Numbered from the stretch's first letter, positions 7,500-16,813 are shown. The stretch: 24,285 nt of DNA from Porticoccaceae bacterium UBA4026 (GCA_002382445.1 DGAQ01000063.1:2479-26763), one strand, 5' to 3'. Notes: generated by a model from the sequence alone, not told the origin. Program-made: numbers and translations.

Positions 7500-9971
7500 T
7501 TAGAAGTCCTTAGAAAAACGCAGGCCAATAGTGCGTGGTCTGGCACGAACACCGTAGTTTTGCGCCCCGCAAGTTCCTGCGGCACACTGACTAGTCAGTA
7601 ACAGTGGAGCGTCCTCATTAGTAGCATTCTTAATGAAGAGATCCAAAGAATATGAGCCCGTGGCAATACCCGCACTAAGATCAAGGAAGGTATTAGAAGG
7701 CACATCTCCTCGAATTGCGTTATCTGCCTGATTCATATCAGAGCCTCGTTCACCCTCATAGGAAAACGCGCCCTGAACATGGGCATCATAGCCTCCAGTT
7801 TCGAAGGTATAACGAGCAACAAGATTCCCTTTGAAGTCAGCCGTCACCGGTAATGGAGTTCCCTTGGGGGCCAAAATCTTAGTCACATTACCATCAGCAT
7901 CAAAGTTAGCGTAATCGTTCAGCAACTCAGAATCGATAACGGTAAATGCGCCTGAAATTGTCCAATTGTCAGTGGGGACCCACAGTAGCTGGCCTTCTAA
8001 GCCCAATACTTGTGCAGAGGGTCCGTTGGCAACCTGAGTGATAGCATTAGCACCCGTAAATGAAATCTGGAAATCATCCCACTCTTCTTTGAACACCGCG
8101 CCATTAAACTGCAAGGTGTTGTCCATCCACTGCGTCTTCCAGCCCAACTCCCAGTTAGTCAAGAAGTCAGAGGTGTAGTTCCCCGCGCCGGGCGCTCGGT
8201 TAATACCACCCGGACGGTAACCTTCTGACCAAGTGCCATACATCATGTGGTCATCAGAAACCTGCCAAGTAAGATTAACTCGGCTTACGTTTTCGTTTTC
8301 CTCAATGCCCTTGTCAACATTGAGGCAAGGTTTATCCTTATAATCGGCCTGCCCGGTGGGGAAGAGATTACACCTGTTCTCGCCATTGGAAGACCACATT
8401 GGGGTAAAGCCCAAGCCGAAACCAAAGAACCCTTTCACCGTTACTTTCGGCTTAAAGAAGCGTGTACCAACAGTCAGTTCAAGGTCATCGGAAATATCGT
8501 AGCTGAGGCTGGCAAAAAACGCCTCATCCGTATCTTCACGATCCAGACTATTCATATAGACCGTACTGTCAAAACGTGGATTCGGATTATCCTGATTCAT
8601 TTCCATGATATCGGCGATCCCATCAACTTTCCAATGCTGCTGAAAGTCATGTTTCTGGCTCTGATAGAAAAGACCGACCAGGCCACGCAGTCGGTTTTCT
8701 TGTGGAGAGCTGATTCTCAGTTCATGGCTAGTCTTTTTATACCCATCATCGTTAGTAAAATAAGCGCCACCCATGACCCGCGTTCCAACGTCGTCCCCAT
8801 CGAAATAATCTGGAACGAACATATTTGGTACTGCCCGGTTACCACTATTGGCAAAGTGAAGATCAGCGTAATAACCCGTGGTGTATGCGGTGTCATACCA
8901 GTAGGAGTAGTCACTATAATCAAATGACCCATCAACTTGACGATCAAGATAAGAGGCTGTGTAGCTGACATCAAAATTGCCAATGGTTCCCTCGATGGTC
9001 AATCCTAGCTGATACCATTCATCATCAGTAAATTCATTCTGGAAGTGGGTAACCTGGTTGTCGCTCGAAACAAAATCACTGAGATCTTCACCCCAAGATC
9101 CTCGCCCTTCCTGTTTTTGATACATGACCTGGGGCATTACCGTCCAGCTATCATTTAAATCAATCCGCAGTGATGCGCGCGCGCCAATTGTATCCATGGT
9201 GTTGTAATTATCTTCTGCGGTGGCTGTATTAGTGACAATAATATCATCAGCAGTTGTACTGGCTACCCCAGGAAATGTACGGCTGCCTAGCACATTATCA
9301 ATATAACCAGCATCACTGCGTTTCCAGCCTACTAGCCGTATTGCCATATTGTCAGCCAGAGGTATGTTCACAAAACCCTCTGCTACATAGCCGGTGTCGT
9401 CGCCATCAACCCTATTGCCTTCTAAGCCAAAGCCGCCAGAGAATTCATTCAAGTCAGGCTTGTTAGTAATAATGCGGATCGTACCGGCCTGGGAGCTAGC
9501 ACCATAAAGAGTGCCCTGCGGTCCAGATAATGCCTCTACACGAGCAATGTCATACATATGCACATCCAGGTTACCCTGAATTGTGGTTATTGGCTGTTCA
9601 TCAAGATACATGCCCACACTAGGCTGAGATGTTGTGGCTTGCCCATCTCCCGCTGTAGCGATACCACGCATATAAACTAGTGTAAAACTAGAGCCTGCAC
9701 CCAAAGAAGGGGTCATGGCGACACTTGGCAGCATTTTTGCGTAGTCTTGGAAATTTTGAATGCCCAACTCACTGATTGACTCATTACCCAGCGTCTGGAT
9801 ACTGATAGGCACATCTTGCAAATTCTCGGCACGCTTTTGCGCAGTAACGACAACTTCTTCAATACCTTTGTTTTGCTGAGCCATTAACGCCGGGCTCATT
9901 AGTAAGATTGCTGCCGCAAGCGGCAGTCGCCCAAACCGTGGCGCTATTTTTTTAGCACTTAATAATTTCAT
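7500..9971 (-). CDS. TonB-dependent outer membrane receptor
   Basis: An 823-residue outer membrane active-transport protein powered by TonB-ExbBD. Residues 1-31 are a signal peptide (basic start, LPLAAAILLM core, cleavage after ALMA). A TonB box IEEVVVT follows at 37-43. The plug domain (about 46-155) includes the RVEALSGPQGTLYGASSQAGTIRI-type signature, and the rest is beta-barrel ending in the terminal aromatic SKDF. The only cysteines I see form two close pairs, in NRCNLF...KPCLN and SQCAAGTCG, probably disulfides in surface loops. The start ATG has GGGAGA six to eleven bases upstream. The sequence does not identify the substrate. It lies 146 bases downstream of a TPR-sulfotransferase gene on the same strand and converges with the carnitine operon. 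It could take up an organic compound related to either neighbour, but this is not shown. Confidence 0.95.
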   Translation of the reverse strand: MKLLSAKKIAPRFGRLPLAAAILLMSPALMAQQNKGIEEVVVTAQKRAENLQDVPISIQTLGNESISELGIQNFQDYAKMLPSVAMTPSLGAGSSFTLVYMRGIATAGDGQATTSQPSVGMYLDEQPITTIQGNLDVHMYDIARVEALSGPQGTLYGASSQAGTIRIITNKPDLNEFSGGFGLEGNRVDGDDTGYVAEGFVNIPLADNMAIRLVGWKRSDAGYIDNVLGSRTFPGVASTTADDIIVTNTATAEDNYNTMDTIGARASLRIDLNDSWTVMPQVMYQKQEGRGSWGEDLSDFVSSDNQVTHFQNEFTDDEWYQLGLTIEGTIGNFDVSYTASYLDRQVDGSFDYSDYSYWYDTAYTTGYYADLHFANSGNRAVPNMFVPDYFDGDDVGTRVMGGAYFTNDDGYKKTSHELRISSPQENRLRGLVGLFYQSQKHDFQQHWKVDGIADIMEMNQDNPNPRFDSTVYMNSLDREDTDEAFFASLSYDISDDLELTVGTRFFKPKVTVKGFFGFGLGFTPMWSSNGENRCNLFPTGQADYKDKPCLNVDKGIEENENVSRVNLTWQVSDDHMMYGTWSEGYRPGGINRAPGAGNYTSDFLTNWELGWKTQWMDNTLQFNGAVFKEEWDDFQISFTGANAITQVANGPSAQVLGLEGQLLWVPTDNWTISGAFTVIDSELLNDYANFDADGNVTKILAPKGTPLPVTADFKGNLVARYTFETGGYDAHVQGAFSYEGERGSDMNQADNAIRGDVPSNTFLDLSAGIATGSYSLDLFIKNATNEDAPLLLTSQCAAGTCGAQNYGVRARPRTIGLRFSKDF

Positions 9972-10048
9972 GGTTTTCTCCCTGATTTATTATTTTATTT
10001 AAAAATACATTCTCCTGAGGCGAAGCCTACTCAATAAAACCTGAAATT

Positions 10049-10067
10049 GCGAGCATTAAATGCTCGC
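10049..10067 (-). repeat. Inverted repeat between the sulfotransferase and receptor genes
   Basis: GCGAGCAT-TAA-ATGCTCGC is a perfect 8-base inverted repeat with a 3-base loop. It lies 51 bases past the sulfotransferase stop and about 80 bases before the receptor start. On the minus strand it is followed by AATTTCAGGTTTTATT, which has only a short interrupted T-run, so it would be a weak terminator at best. It could instead be an operator or an RNA processing structure that lets the two genes be expressed at different levels. Confidence 0.45.
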
Positions 10068-10072
10068 TCAAC

Positions 10073-10091
10073 ACTTGGCCTGTACTTGGCC
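10073..10091. repeat. Tandem ACTTGGCC repeat with 11-base period
   Basis: ACTTGGCC occurs at 10073-10080 and again at 10084-10091. A degenerate third copy, CTGGCC, follows at 10091-10096. The 11-base period places copies on the same face of the helix, as in some regulator binding sites. It sits between the sulfotransferase stop and the 10049-10067 hairpin. Function is unknown. Confidence 0.3.
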
Positions 10092-10117
10092 CTGGCCTCT
10101 CCCTAACAACGTTTTTG

Positions 10118-12130
10118 CTAAGGAATATCAGGATAAGCGTCTAGAGCTGGGCCCAATGCCTCTCTGAGAGGCTTCAACCACGGCTCATAGTTGGTCCACT
10201 GCTGCATACCTTGTCTATAAATAGGCTGACGAACCTGCTCTGAGCTCGCGGTGCGAACGCCTCGCTGGTTTTCAAAGAAGCGCAGGCAGGCGGGTTCAAA
10301 ATCAAGCTGGCAATAGGCTAATAATTTACGCACCTGTGCCTCAGTGTCTTCGACCGTGTCTTCATAAATCACTCGATGAATGCGACCCGGCAACACCTCA
10401 TCGAAGTGGGTCATTAGCCCAACATAGTCGTGATAGAACCGGCCGATATCCGATAGGCTGTAGCTAAAATTCTGGCCTCGAGCATAGTACTGTTTAAAAT
10501 TAGAGAAGCAGCAACCCAACGGATGTCTCCTCGCATCAATGATCTTTGCATTAGGGAGGATCAGATGAATCATGCCTATATGTAAAAAGTTGTTAGGCAT
10601 TTTGTCGATGAAAAATGGGCTGTCGGTCTTACGATGGACTCGGGTTCGCTCGATATACTGAGCACCCAACTCCCGCAACTCCTCAAGGCTTTTAGTCGCT
10701 AAGACATCGTTGTACTGGCTGATTTCTTTAGTTTCACCCTCCCCACTCATTTCCAGCGCCATGCTGATTATGTCGGGTAATTCTGTGGTGCCTTCCACTA
10801 AAGAGTGACTGGCCAGAATTTGCTCCAACAGCGTCGACCCTGACCGGGGCATCCCCACTATAAAAATGGGCGCGGCGGTGTCGTGGCCCGACCCGATTCG
10901 GTCTTTCAAAAATTGCGCCGTAAATTTGCGTTTCAATCGCTCTGTTCGGGCACTGTTTCCGTCTGCATCGTAGCGCGTGCTCTCCCGATAAAGACTATTA
11001 CCCTGATTGTAATGCTGAAATGATAAAGCATAATCATGAGCGTCCTCAGCCGCTTTGCCGAGCGCAAACTCAAACTGAACTCGGTCGTTTTGAGTGATCT
11101 CACTGCCTCTGATCTGCAGCTTCATTGCCGACATGTCTTCCATCGAGAAACGAAATGTCTTCAGATTGGCCAGACTCCAATAGGCTTCTCCAAAACTCGG
11201 ATTATGCTGGATACTCTGCCGATAGGCCGCAATGCAGTCTTCCTGGCGACCCTCAGTCTTCAATACATGCCCGTAGCTAAGCCATATCTTGGCGTTAGAA
11301 GGGTATTCCTCTAGTAATTGGCTATAAATGAGACTGGAGCGACCGTAGTCTCCGACTCGGCTAAGAATAACCGCTGTCAGGTTTCGGTAGCTTGGGTTGC
11401 TGGGGCTTTCCAGTAACAGGCGTTCAATTTCAACGAGCGCTTGAGAGGATTTGTTAAGGCGATGCAACAATGTGGCGTAATTATATCTGGCGGCAGTAAA
11501 ACTAGGTGCCAAGGCAAGGCAACGCACCAGGAGTTTTTCAGCATCATCGTTGTTACCACAACGCACTGCCACCTCCGCCAACATGCGGATAGCCGGCACA
11601 TCAGTCGGTGTTTTCTTCAACTGCGCTTTAAGAAGACGTTCCGCCTTAGGGATATCATTGTCTATCATCGCGCTAGCAGCTTGCTGCAACTGTGGATCGC
11701 TAACTGAACTTCGAATGTGGCGAGCATAAGCCTCATCGCCGCCATCAGATTCGCCTATAGCCATCAAGTGGTCGGCAAGCAGTCTCCAGGCTTCAGGGTG
11801 CTGAGACTTGAGAGCAACCGTGGTCCGGAGAGCCGCGATTGCGTCATTGCCACGGCCCAGCACGGCTAGCAACAAGGCATATTCAAAATGCGCTGCAGCC
11901 CAACGTGATTGCTCTGGCAACAACCTCTCAATCAGGTCTAAAGCCAGTAAATAGTTGCCAGACTTGCGTTGCGCGCTGATCAACAGTAACTGTGCTGGCG
12001 GATAATTGGGGACAGCATTTAGAATCTCATTCGCCTGCTCGACCGCTAATTTTGGATCTACCTCAAGTAAGCGTTCAGTGTTTCTCACCGCAATTTCAAG
12101 AGTGCCCTCAGTATCAGGTTTTTTAGTCAT
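10118..12130 (-). CDS. Tetratricopeptide-repeat sulfotransferase family protein
   Basis: The 670-residue protein joins an N-terminal helical array of TPR-like repeats (about 10-390) to a PAPS-dependent sulfotransferase domain (about 418-650). The 5'-phosphosulfate loop is GMPRSGSTLLEQIL (427-440). Further family motifs are E450 in TTELPDI, DKMPNNF (509-515) and RRHPLGCCFSNF (534-545), which should contact the 3'-phosphate. The acceptor is unknown; related TPR-sulfotransferases resemble tyrosylprotein sulfotransferases, so a protein or peptide target is possible. There is no signal peptide or membrane segment, so it is probably cytoplasmic. The ATG has no clear Shine-Dalgarno sequence. The TonB receptor gene follows on the same strand, an arrangement I recall from other marine proteobacteria. 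A functional link is inference. Confidence 0.9.
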   Translation of the reverse strand: MTKKPDTEGTLEIAVRNTERLLEVDPKLAVEQANEILNAVPNYPPAQLLLISAQRKSGNYLLALDLIERLLPEQSRWAAAHFEYALLLAVLGRGNDAIAALRTTVALKSQHPEAWRLLADHLMAIGESDGGDEAYARHIRSSVSDPQLQQAASAMIDNDIPKAERLLKAQLKKTPTDVPAIRMLAEVAVRCGNNDDAEKLLVRCLALAPSFTAARYNYATLLHRLNKSSQALVEIERLLLESPSNPSYRNLTAVILSRVGDYGRSSLIYSQLLEEYPSNAKIWLSYGHVLKTEGRQEDCIAAYRQSIQHNPSFGEAYWSLANLKTFRFSMEDMSAMKLQIRGSEITQNDRVQFEFALGKAAEDAHDYALSFQHYNQGNSLYRESTRYDADGNSARTERLKRKFTAQFLKDRIGSGHDTAAPIFIVGMPRSGSTLLEQILASHSLVEGTTELPDIISMALEMSGEGETKEISQYNDVLATKSLEELRELGAQYIERTRVHRKTDSPFFIDKMPNNFLHIGMIHLILPNAKIIDARRHPLGCCFSNFKQYYARGQNFSYSLSDIGRFYHDYVGLMTHFDEVLPGRIHRVIYEDTVEDTEAQVRKLLAYCQLDFEPACLRFFENQRGVRTASSEQVRQPIYRQGMQQWTNYEPWLKPLREALGPALDAYPDIP

Positions 12131-12473
12131 AGCGACAGGATTTGTCCGAATCTTTCTAAAATCAATAACATGATACGCTGACCCTCCCTATACATTAAAC
12201 GGCGCTGCTCTTTTTTGGCGCAGAGCTTCTATCTTTGAAAGAATACTACAATTTCTATAGTTTTAGTTGGTTTATCCCTGAGCTTTCAAGCCATCGTCGG
12301 TACTATTGAAATGAATGCTCTTCTAAAAAGCCCCGTCTATTAGATCCGTAGGCATTTTTGACCAGAATATGCCGTTCAAGTGAGCGCCATAAACAGCATC
12401 GCGGAAACAGCGACCTTTTCACTGCAGACAAAAAAAAGAGCAGCTTAGCTGCCCTTTTTTTATTTAGCCACTT
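12131..12473. other. 343-base intergenic region between atpC and the sulfotransferase gene
   Basis: Besides the atp terminator at its right end, the region shows no gene-like frame and no RNA gene. GCTCTGCGCC and GAGCAGCGCC occur on the minus strand on either side of an A6 tract (12200-12229) as an imperfect repeat. No clear sigma70 promoter for the sulfotransferase gene was found, although one is expected here because of the terminator. Confidence 0.6.
12430..12461 (-). terminator. Intrinsic terminator of the atp operon
   Basis: On the minus strand GGGCAGC-TAA-GCTGCTC (stem of seven including one G-U pair, 12438-12454) is followed by eight T. An A-tract precedes the stem, so it could also terminate plus-strand transcripts. 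It begins 12 bases past the atpC stop codon and separates the ATP synthase operon from the accessory genes. Confidence 0.88.
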
Positions 12474-12899
12474 TCAGCCGCCTAGCTTTTTCCGTAGTGT
12501 TTGTACCGTTCTCAACTGAGCCGTCGCCTGAGCTAACATTGCTGCCGCCTTAGAATATTCAATCTCACCCGATCGATTAGCTATAGCATGTTCAGCAGAC
12601 TTAACCGCCTCAGCGGCGGCAGCCTCATCGATGTCGCCCGCTCTAACCGCCGTGTCCGCAAGAATCGCTATACTGCCAGGCTGAACTTCTAAATAACCAC
12701 CAGAGAGGTAATAAATTTCCTCTTCACCATTTTCTTTGACGAGCCGTACGGGCCCCGGGCGCAAATCACTCAACAGCGGAGCATGACCGGGAGTGATCCC
12801 TAGCTCTCCCAGAGATCCCGTGGCAACGAGCATTTCAACAGATCCTGAAAACAAAGATTCGTCTGCACTTACGATGTCACAATGAACGGTTCTAGCCAT
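12474..12899 (-). CDS. atpC: ATP synthase F1 epsilon subunit
   Basis: The epsilon subunit belongs to the central stalk and inhibits ATP hydrolysis through its C-terminal helices. The 141-residue length is normal (E. coli 139). The N-terminal beta-sandwich is recognisable from ARTVHCDIVSADESLFSG, GELGITPGHAPLL and YYLSGGYLEVQ. The C-terminal part is a helical hairpin rich in Ala, Glu and Lys. It is the last gene of the operon, 25 bases after atpD, and is followed by an intrinsic terminator. Confidence 0.97.
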   Translation of the reverse strand: MARTVHCDIVSADESLFSGSVEMLVATGSLGELGITPGHAPLLSDLRPGPVRLVKENGEEEIYYLSGGYLEVQPGSIAILADTAVRAGDIDEAAAAEAVKSAEHAIANRSGEIEYSKAAAMLAQATAQLRTVQTLRKKLGG

Positions 12900-12924
12900 T
12901 TCTCTTGACCTTGATTACTTAATT

Positions 12925-14322
12925 TTAAAGGTTTTTACTTTTCTCAACCGCTTCATCAATAGAGCCAACCATATAAAATGCCTGCTCAGGAAGGTTATCG
13001 TATTCACCATCCAAGATTCCTTGGAATCCAGCAATCGTATCTTTCAAAGAAACGTACTTGCCAGGAGAACCAGTAAAGATTTCTGCCACATGGAACGGCT
13101 GAGACAAGAAGCGTTCAATTTTTCGCGCTCTTGACACGGCTAACTTGTCTTCTTCAGAAAGCTCGTCCATGCCAAGGATAGCAATAATATCTTTAAGCTC
13201 TTTGTACCGCTGCAGCACTGACTGAACGCCACGGGCACATTCATAATGAGCCTGGCCGATAATCAAAGGATCGAGCTGTCGTGAGGTTGAATCAAGAGGG
13301 TCAACCGCAGGATAAATACCTTTAGAGGCAATGTCTCGACTCAATACAACCGTAGAGTCCAAATGCGCGAAGGTGGTCGCAGGGGACGGATCAGTCAAGT
13401 CATCTGCTGGCACATAGACCGCTTGAACTGAGGTAATCGATCCAGTCTTGGTTGAAGTAATTCGCTCCTGAAGAACACCCATTTCCTCCGCTAGCGTTGG
13501 CTGATAGCCAACCGCTGATGGCATACGTCCAAGCAATGCAGAAACTTCTGTTCCGGCCAGGGTATACCGGTAAATGTTATCGATGAACAATAGTACATCT
13601 TTACCTTCATCACGAAACTTTTCGGCCATGGTTAGACCCGTCAATGCTACGCGAAGTCTGTTTCCGGGCGGCTCATTCATCTGGCCGTAAACCATCGCTA
13701 CTTTTGACTCGCTAGGTGTTTCAATGTTAACAACGCCTGATTCTTGCATCTCGTAGTAGAAGTCGTTTCCTTCTCGCGTTCGCTCTCCAACACCGGCAAA
13801 AACTGAAAGTCCTGCATGCTCAGTAGCGATATTATTGATCAACTCCATCATGTTTACCGTCTTACCAACACCGGCACCACCGAACAACCCAACCTTTCCT
13901 CCTTTAGCAAAAGGACAAACTAAGTCAATCACTTTAATGCCGGTCTCAAGTAATTCATCAGAAGCTGCCAACTGATCATACGCTGGTGGTTTGCGGTGAA
14001 TTGCCATGGTCTCTTTGGCGCCGATCGGGCCTTTCTCGTCGATCGGATTGCCTAAAACATCCATAATACGGCCAAGGGTTTCAATTCCTACCGGTACCGA
14101 GATCGGCGCCTTAGTATTATCCACGCTCAGTCCACGACTAATTCCTTCAGAAGAACCCATAGCAATAGTTCGAACGACTCCATCACCTAGCTGCTGCTGA
14201 ACTTCTAAGGTTAGACCCTTGCCATCAACCACTAGTGCGTCATACACCCTGGGCACTTGATCTCGCGGAAATTCCACATCGATCACAGCACCAATAATTT
14301 GTACGATTCTTCCACTGCTCAT
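12925..14322 (-). CDS. atpD: ATP synthase F1 beta subunit
   Basis: The catalytic subunit of F1. Of 465 residues, the Walker A loop GGAGVGKT is at 148-155, the catalytic glutamate E180 with R181 lies in GERTREGND, and the Walker B aspartate lies in VLLFIDNIYRYTLAGTE. The catch-loop region LDSTSRQLDP and the DELSEED segment near the C-terminus are intact. Similarity to E. coli AtpD is very high through the whole chain. It follows atpG after 42 bases. Confidence 0.98.
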   Translation of the reverse strand: MSSGRIVQIIGAVIDVEFPRDQVPRVYDALVVDGKGLTLEVQQQLGDGVVRTIAMGSSEGISRGLSVDNTKAPISVPVGIETLGRIMDVLGNPIDEKGPIGAKETMAIHRKPPAYDQLAASDELLETGIKVIDLVCPFAKGGKVGLFGGAGVGKTVNMMELINNIATEHAGLSVFAGVGERTREGNDFYYEMQESGVVNIETPSESKVAMVYGQMNEPPGNRLRVALTGLTMAEKFRDEGKDVLLFIDNIYRYTLAGTEVSALLGRMPSAVGYQPTLAEEMGVLQERITSTKTGSITSVQAVYVPADDLTDPSPATTFAHLDSTVVLSRDIASKGIYPAVDPLDSTSRQLDPLIIGQAHYECARGVQSVLQRYKELKDIIAILGMDELSEEDKLAVSRARKIERFLSQPFHVAEIFTGSPGKYVSLKDTIAGFQGILDGEYDNLPEQAFYMVGSIDEAVEKSKNL

Positions 14323-14364
14323 TTCCGGTTCCTCTTCACTAAACTTTTTAAAATTCGTTTGGCC

Positions 14365-15225
14365 TTATACCGCCGCCGCGCCGCTTACAATTTCCGACAA
14401 CTCTTGTGTAATAGCTGCCTGACGCGCTTTGTTATAAAGCAGTTGCAATTCATCTATCAACTCACCAGCATTTTCGGTGGCATTTTTCATTGCAAGCATT
14501 CGCGCTGCTTGCTCACAGGCTTTGTTTTCAACAACACCTTGGTACACCTGAGACTCAATATATCTAATCAAAAGACCGTCTAATAATTCCTGAGCATCTG
14601 GTTCATAAATATAATCCCAATGGTGAGAGAGCCTTTCCTCGCCAGCCGGAGCCAAAGGCAACAGCTGATTAACGCGTGGCGTTTGGGTCATGGTGTTAAC
14701 AAACTCATTACTAACCACAAACAGTTTGTCGATACGTCCCAGCTCGAATGAATCTAGCATCACTTTGACGCCACCAATCAGATCCTGAGCGAGAGGCTCG
14801 TCGCCGACATCTTTAATCGCCGCAACCACGTTACCGCCGACCGCACCAAAGAAACTCGCCGCCTTGTTACCTACCACACAGATATCAACCTGAACACCTT
14901 GGTCAGACCACTCTTTCATTGATCGCAGAGCCGCCTTAAACAGATTAATATTTAGGCCTCCGCACAGTCCACGGTCAGTGGCGACAATAATGTAAGCAAC
15001 CCGCTTAACATCCCTTTGCTCTAAATACTGGTGCTTATACTCAGACGCCGCATTGGCAATATGGCTAACGACATTTCGAATGCGCTGAGCATAGGGCTTC
15101 CCCAGCAACATGCGCTCTTGGGCTCGACGCATTTTACTTGCAGCAACCATTTCCATCGCGCTGGTAATTTTTTGCGTGCTACCAATACTAGCAATTTTGG
15201 TTTTAACTTCTTTGCCGATTGCCAT
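14365..15225 (-). CDS. atpG: ATP synthase F1 gamma subunit
   Basis: The gamma subunit is the rotating shaft coupling proton flow to catalysis. Its 286 residues compare with 287 in E. coli. N-terminal MAIGKEVKTKIASIGSTQKIT and C-terminal TKARQ-like NKARQAAITQELSEIVSGAAA are the coiled-coil helices that enter the alpha3beta3 ring. The central ATDRGLCGGLN motif is the family signature. It sits between atpA (27-base gap) and atpD. Confidence 0.98.
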   Translation of the reverse strand: MAIGKEVKTKIASIGSTQKITSAMEMVAASKMRRAQERMLLGKPYAQRIRNVVSHIANAASEYKHQYLEQRDVKRVAYIIVATDRGLCGGLNINLFKAALRSMKEWSDQGVQVDICVVGNKAASFFGAVGGNVVAAIKDVGDEPLAQDLIGGVKVMLDSFELGRIDKLFVVSNEFVNTMTQTPRVNQLLPLAPAGEERLSHHWDYIYEPDAQELLDGLLIRYIESQVYQGVVENKACEQAARMLAMKNATENAGELIDELQLLYNKARQAAITQELSEIVSGAAAV

Positions 15226-15252
15226 CTCTTGTGCCTATTTACCCTAGCCGAC

Positions 15253-16797
15253 TTACCAAGTTTGAGTTGCGATGAACTTTTCCAGCGCCGCCTTAAATCC
15301 TGCGGCAATTTCATCGTTGTAGTCGCCAGACTGATTAATCTGATCCATAAGATCGCCATGCTCCGCTTTCATGTAAGAGAGAAGGGCGGATTCAAAATCC
15401 CCAATCTTATTAACTTCAATACCTCTCAAGAAGCCCTGATCAGCGGCAAAGATCATGACGCCCATTTCAGCAATACTTTGAGGAGAGTACTGTTTCTGCT
15501 TCATCAACTCAGTCACGCGTTCGCCGTGGTCTAGCTGTGCTTTAGTGGCTTCATCCAGATCAGATGCAAACTGCGAGAAGGCTGCTAATTCACGATACTG
15601 TGCCAGCGCAGTACGAATACCACCAGAAAGCTTCTTAATGATTTTGGTTTGCGCTGCTCCACCGACACGTGAAACAGATATACCCGCATTCATCGCTGGC
15701 CGAACGCCCGCATTAAACATGTCTGCCTCAAGGAAAATCTGCCCGTCGGTAATCGAAATTACGTTAGTTGGAACAAATGCAGACACGTCGCCCGCCTGGG
15801 TTTCAATAACCGGCAATGCTGTCAATGATCCCGTTCGGCCTTTCACTTCACCGCCAGTAAATTTCTCAACGTAAGCAGCATTCACGCGCGCCGCTCTCTC
15901 TAAGAGACGAGAGTGCAAATAGAACACGTCACCCGGATAGGCTTCTCGTCCTGGTGGACGCTTCAAGAGCAGTGAAATTTGACGATAAGCCCAAGCTTGC
16001 TTGGTCAAATCATCATAAATGATTAGCGCATCTTGCCCGCGGTCTCGGTAATATTCACCCATCGAGCAACCCGCAAATGGCGCCAAATACTGCATGGCCG
16101 CCGGATCTGCTGCTGTCGCTGCCACTACGATTGTATGCCCCATCGCACCGTGCTCTTCAAGCTTTCGAACCACAGCTGCCACAGAAGCGGCTTTCTGACC
16201 GATCGCTACATAAACGCACTTAATGCCCGAACCTTTCTGGTTAATAATGGCATCAACCGCGATAGCCGTCTTACCGATCTGGCGATCACCAATAATAAGC
16301 TCTCGCTGACCACGGCCGATTGGCACCATAGCGTCAACCGCCTTCAGGCCAATTTGCACCGGTTGATCAACTGACTGACGCTCGATAACGCCGGGAGCCA
16401 CTTTCTCAAGGGCATCGGTAAGAGCGGCATTAACCGGCCCCTTACCATCAATTGGATTACCCAAGGCATCAACGACACGACCTTCCAGCTCTGGGCCAAC
16501 GGGCACTTCCAGTACTCGTCCAGTGCATCGCGCCTTTTGGCCTTCAGCCAGTGACTGGTAGTCACCCAAAACCACGGCGCCGACAGAATCGCGCTCAAGG
16601 TTAAGTGCCATACCGTAAACTCCGCCATCGAATTCAATCATTTCGCCATACATCACATCGGCTAAGCCGTGTATACGAATAATTCCGTCCGATACGGAAA
16701 CAATGGTGCCCTCATTTTGGGCTTGTGATGAAACATCAAGGTTGTCAATACGACTCTTGATAATTTCGCTGATCTCTGATGGATTCAGTTGTTGCAT
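15253..16797 (-). CDS. atpA: ATP synthase F1 alpha subunit
   Basis: The non-catalytic nucleotide-binding subunit of F1, 514 residues (E. coli 513). The P-loop GDRQIGKT is at 170-177. The arginine finger lies in GISVSRVGGAAQ. N-terminal MQQLNPSEISEIIK is the segment that contacts the delta subunit. The start ATG follows the atpH stop after 16 bases. Plus-strand frames of 100-170 codons across this gene are antisense shadows. Confidence 0.98.
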   Translation of the reverse strand: MQQLNPSEISEIIKSRIDNLDVSSQAQNEGTIVSVSDGIIRIHGLADVMYGEMIEFDGGVYGMALNLERDSVGAVVLGDYQSLAEGQKARCTGRVLEVPVGPELEGRVVDALGNPIDGKGPVNAALTDALEKVAPGVIERQSVDQPVQIGLKAVDAMVPIGRGQRELIIGDRQIGKTAIAVDAIINQKGSGIKCVYVAIGQKAASVAAVVRKLEEHGAMGHTIVVAATAADPAAMQYLAPFAGCSMGEYYRDRGQDALIIYDDLTKQAWAYRQISLLLKRPPGREAYPGDVFYLHSRLLERAARVNAAYVEKFTGGEVKGRTGSLTALPVIETQAGDVSAFVPTNVISITDGQIFLEADMFNAGVRPAMNAGISVSRVGGAAQTKIIKKLSGGIRTALAQYRELAAFSQFASDLDEATKAQLDHGERVTELMKQKQYSPQSIAEMGVMIFAADQGFLRGIEVNKIGDFESALLSYMKAEHGDLMDQINQSGDYNDEIAAGFKAALEKFIATQTW

Positions 16798-16813
16798 GCT
16801 TAGGCCTCAATCC

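Noticed and set aside
8247..8927. 226-codon open frame on the plus strand
   Set aside because: It is entirely antisense to the TonB receptor gene, whose signal peptide, plug and barrel are unambiguous. No ribosome site and no recognisable domain.
15031..15534. 167-codon plus-strand open frame over atpG/atpA
   Set aside because: Antisense shadow of two highly conserved genes; it spans their junction and resembles no protein I know.
15661..15676. parS-like sequence ending CACGTGAAACA inside atpA
   Set aside because: The right half of the recalled parS consensus TGTTTCACGTGAAACA is perfect, but the left five bases all differ (11 of 16). ParB sites usually tolerate only one or two mismatches, and this lies within conserved atpA codons.
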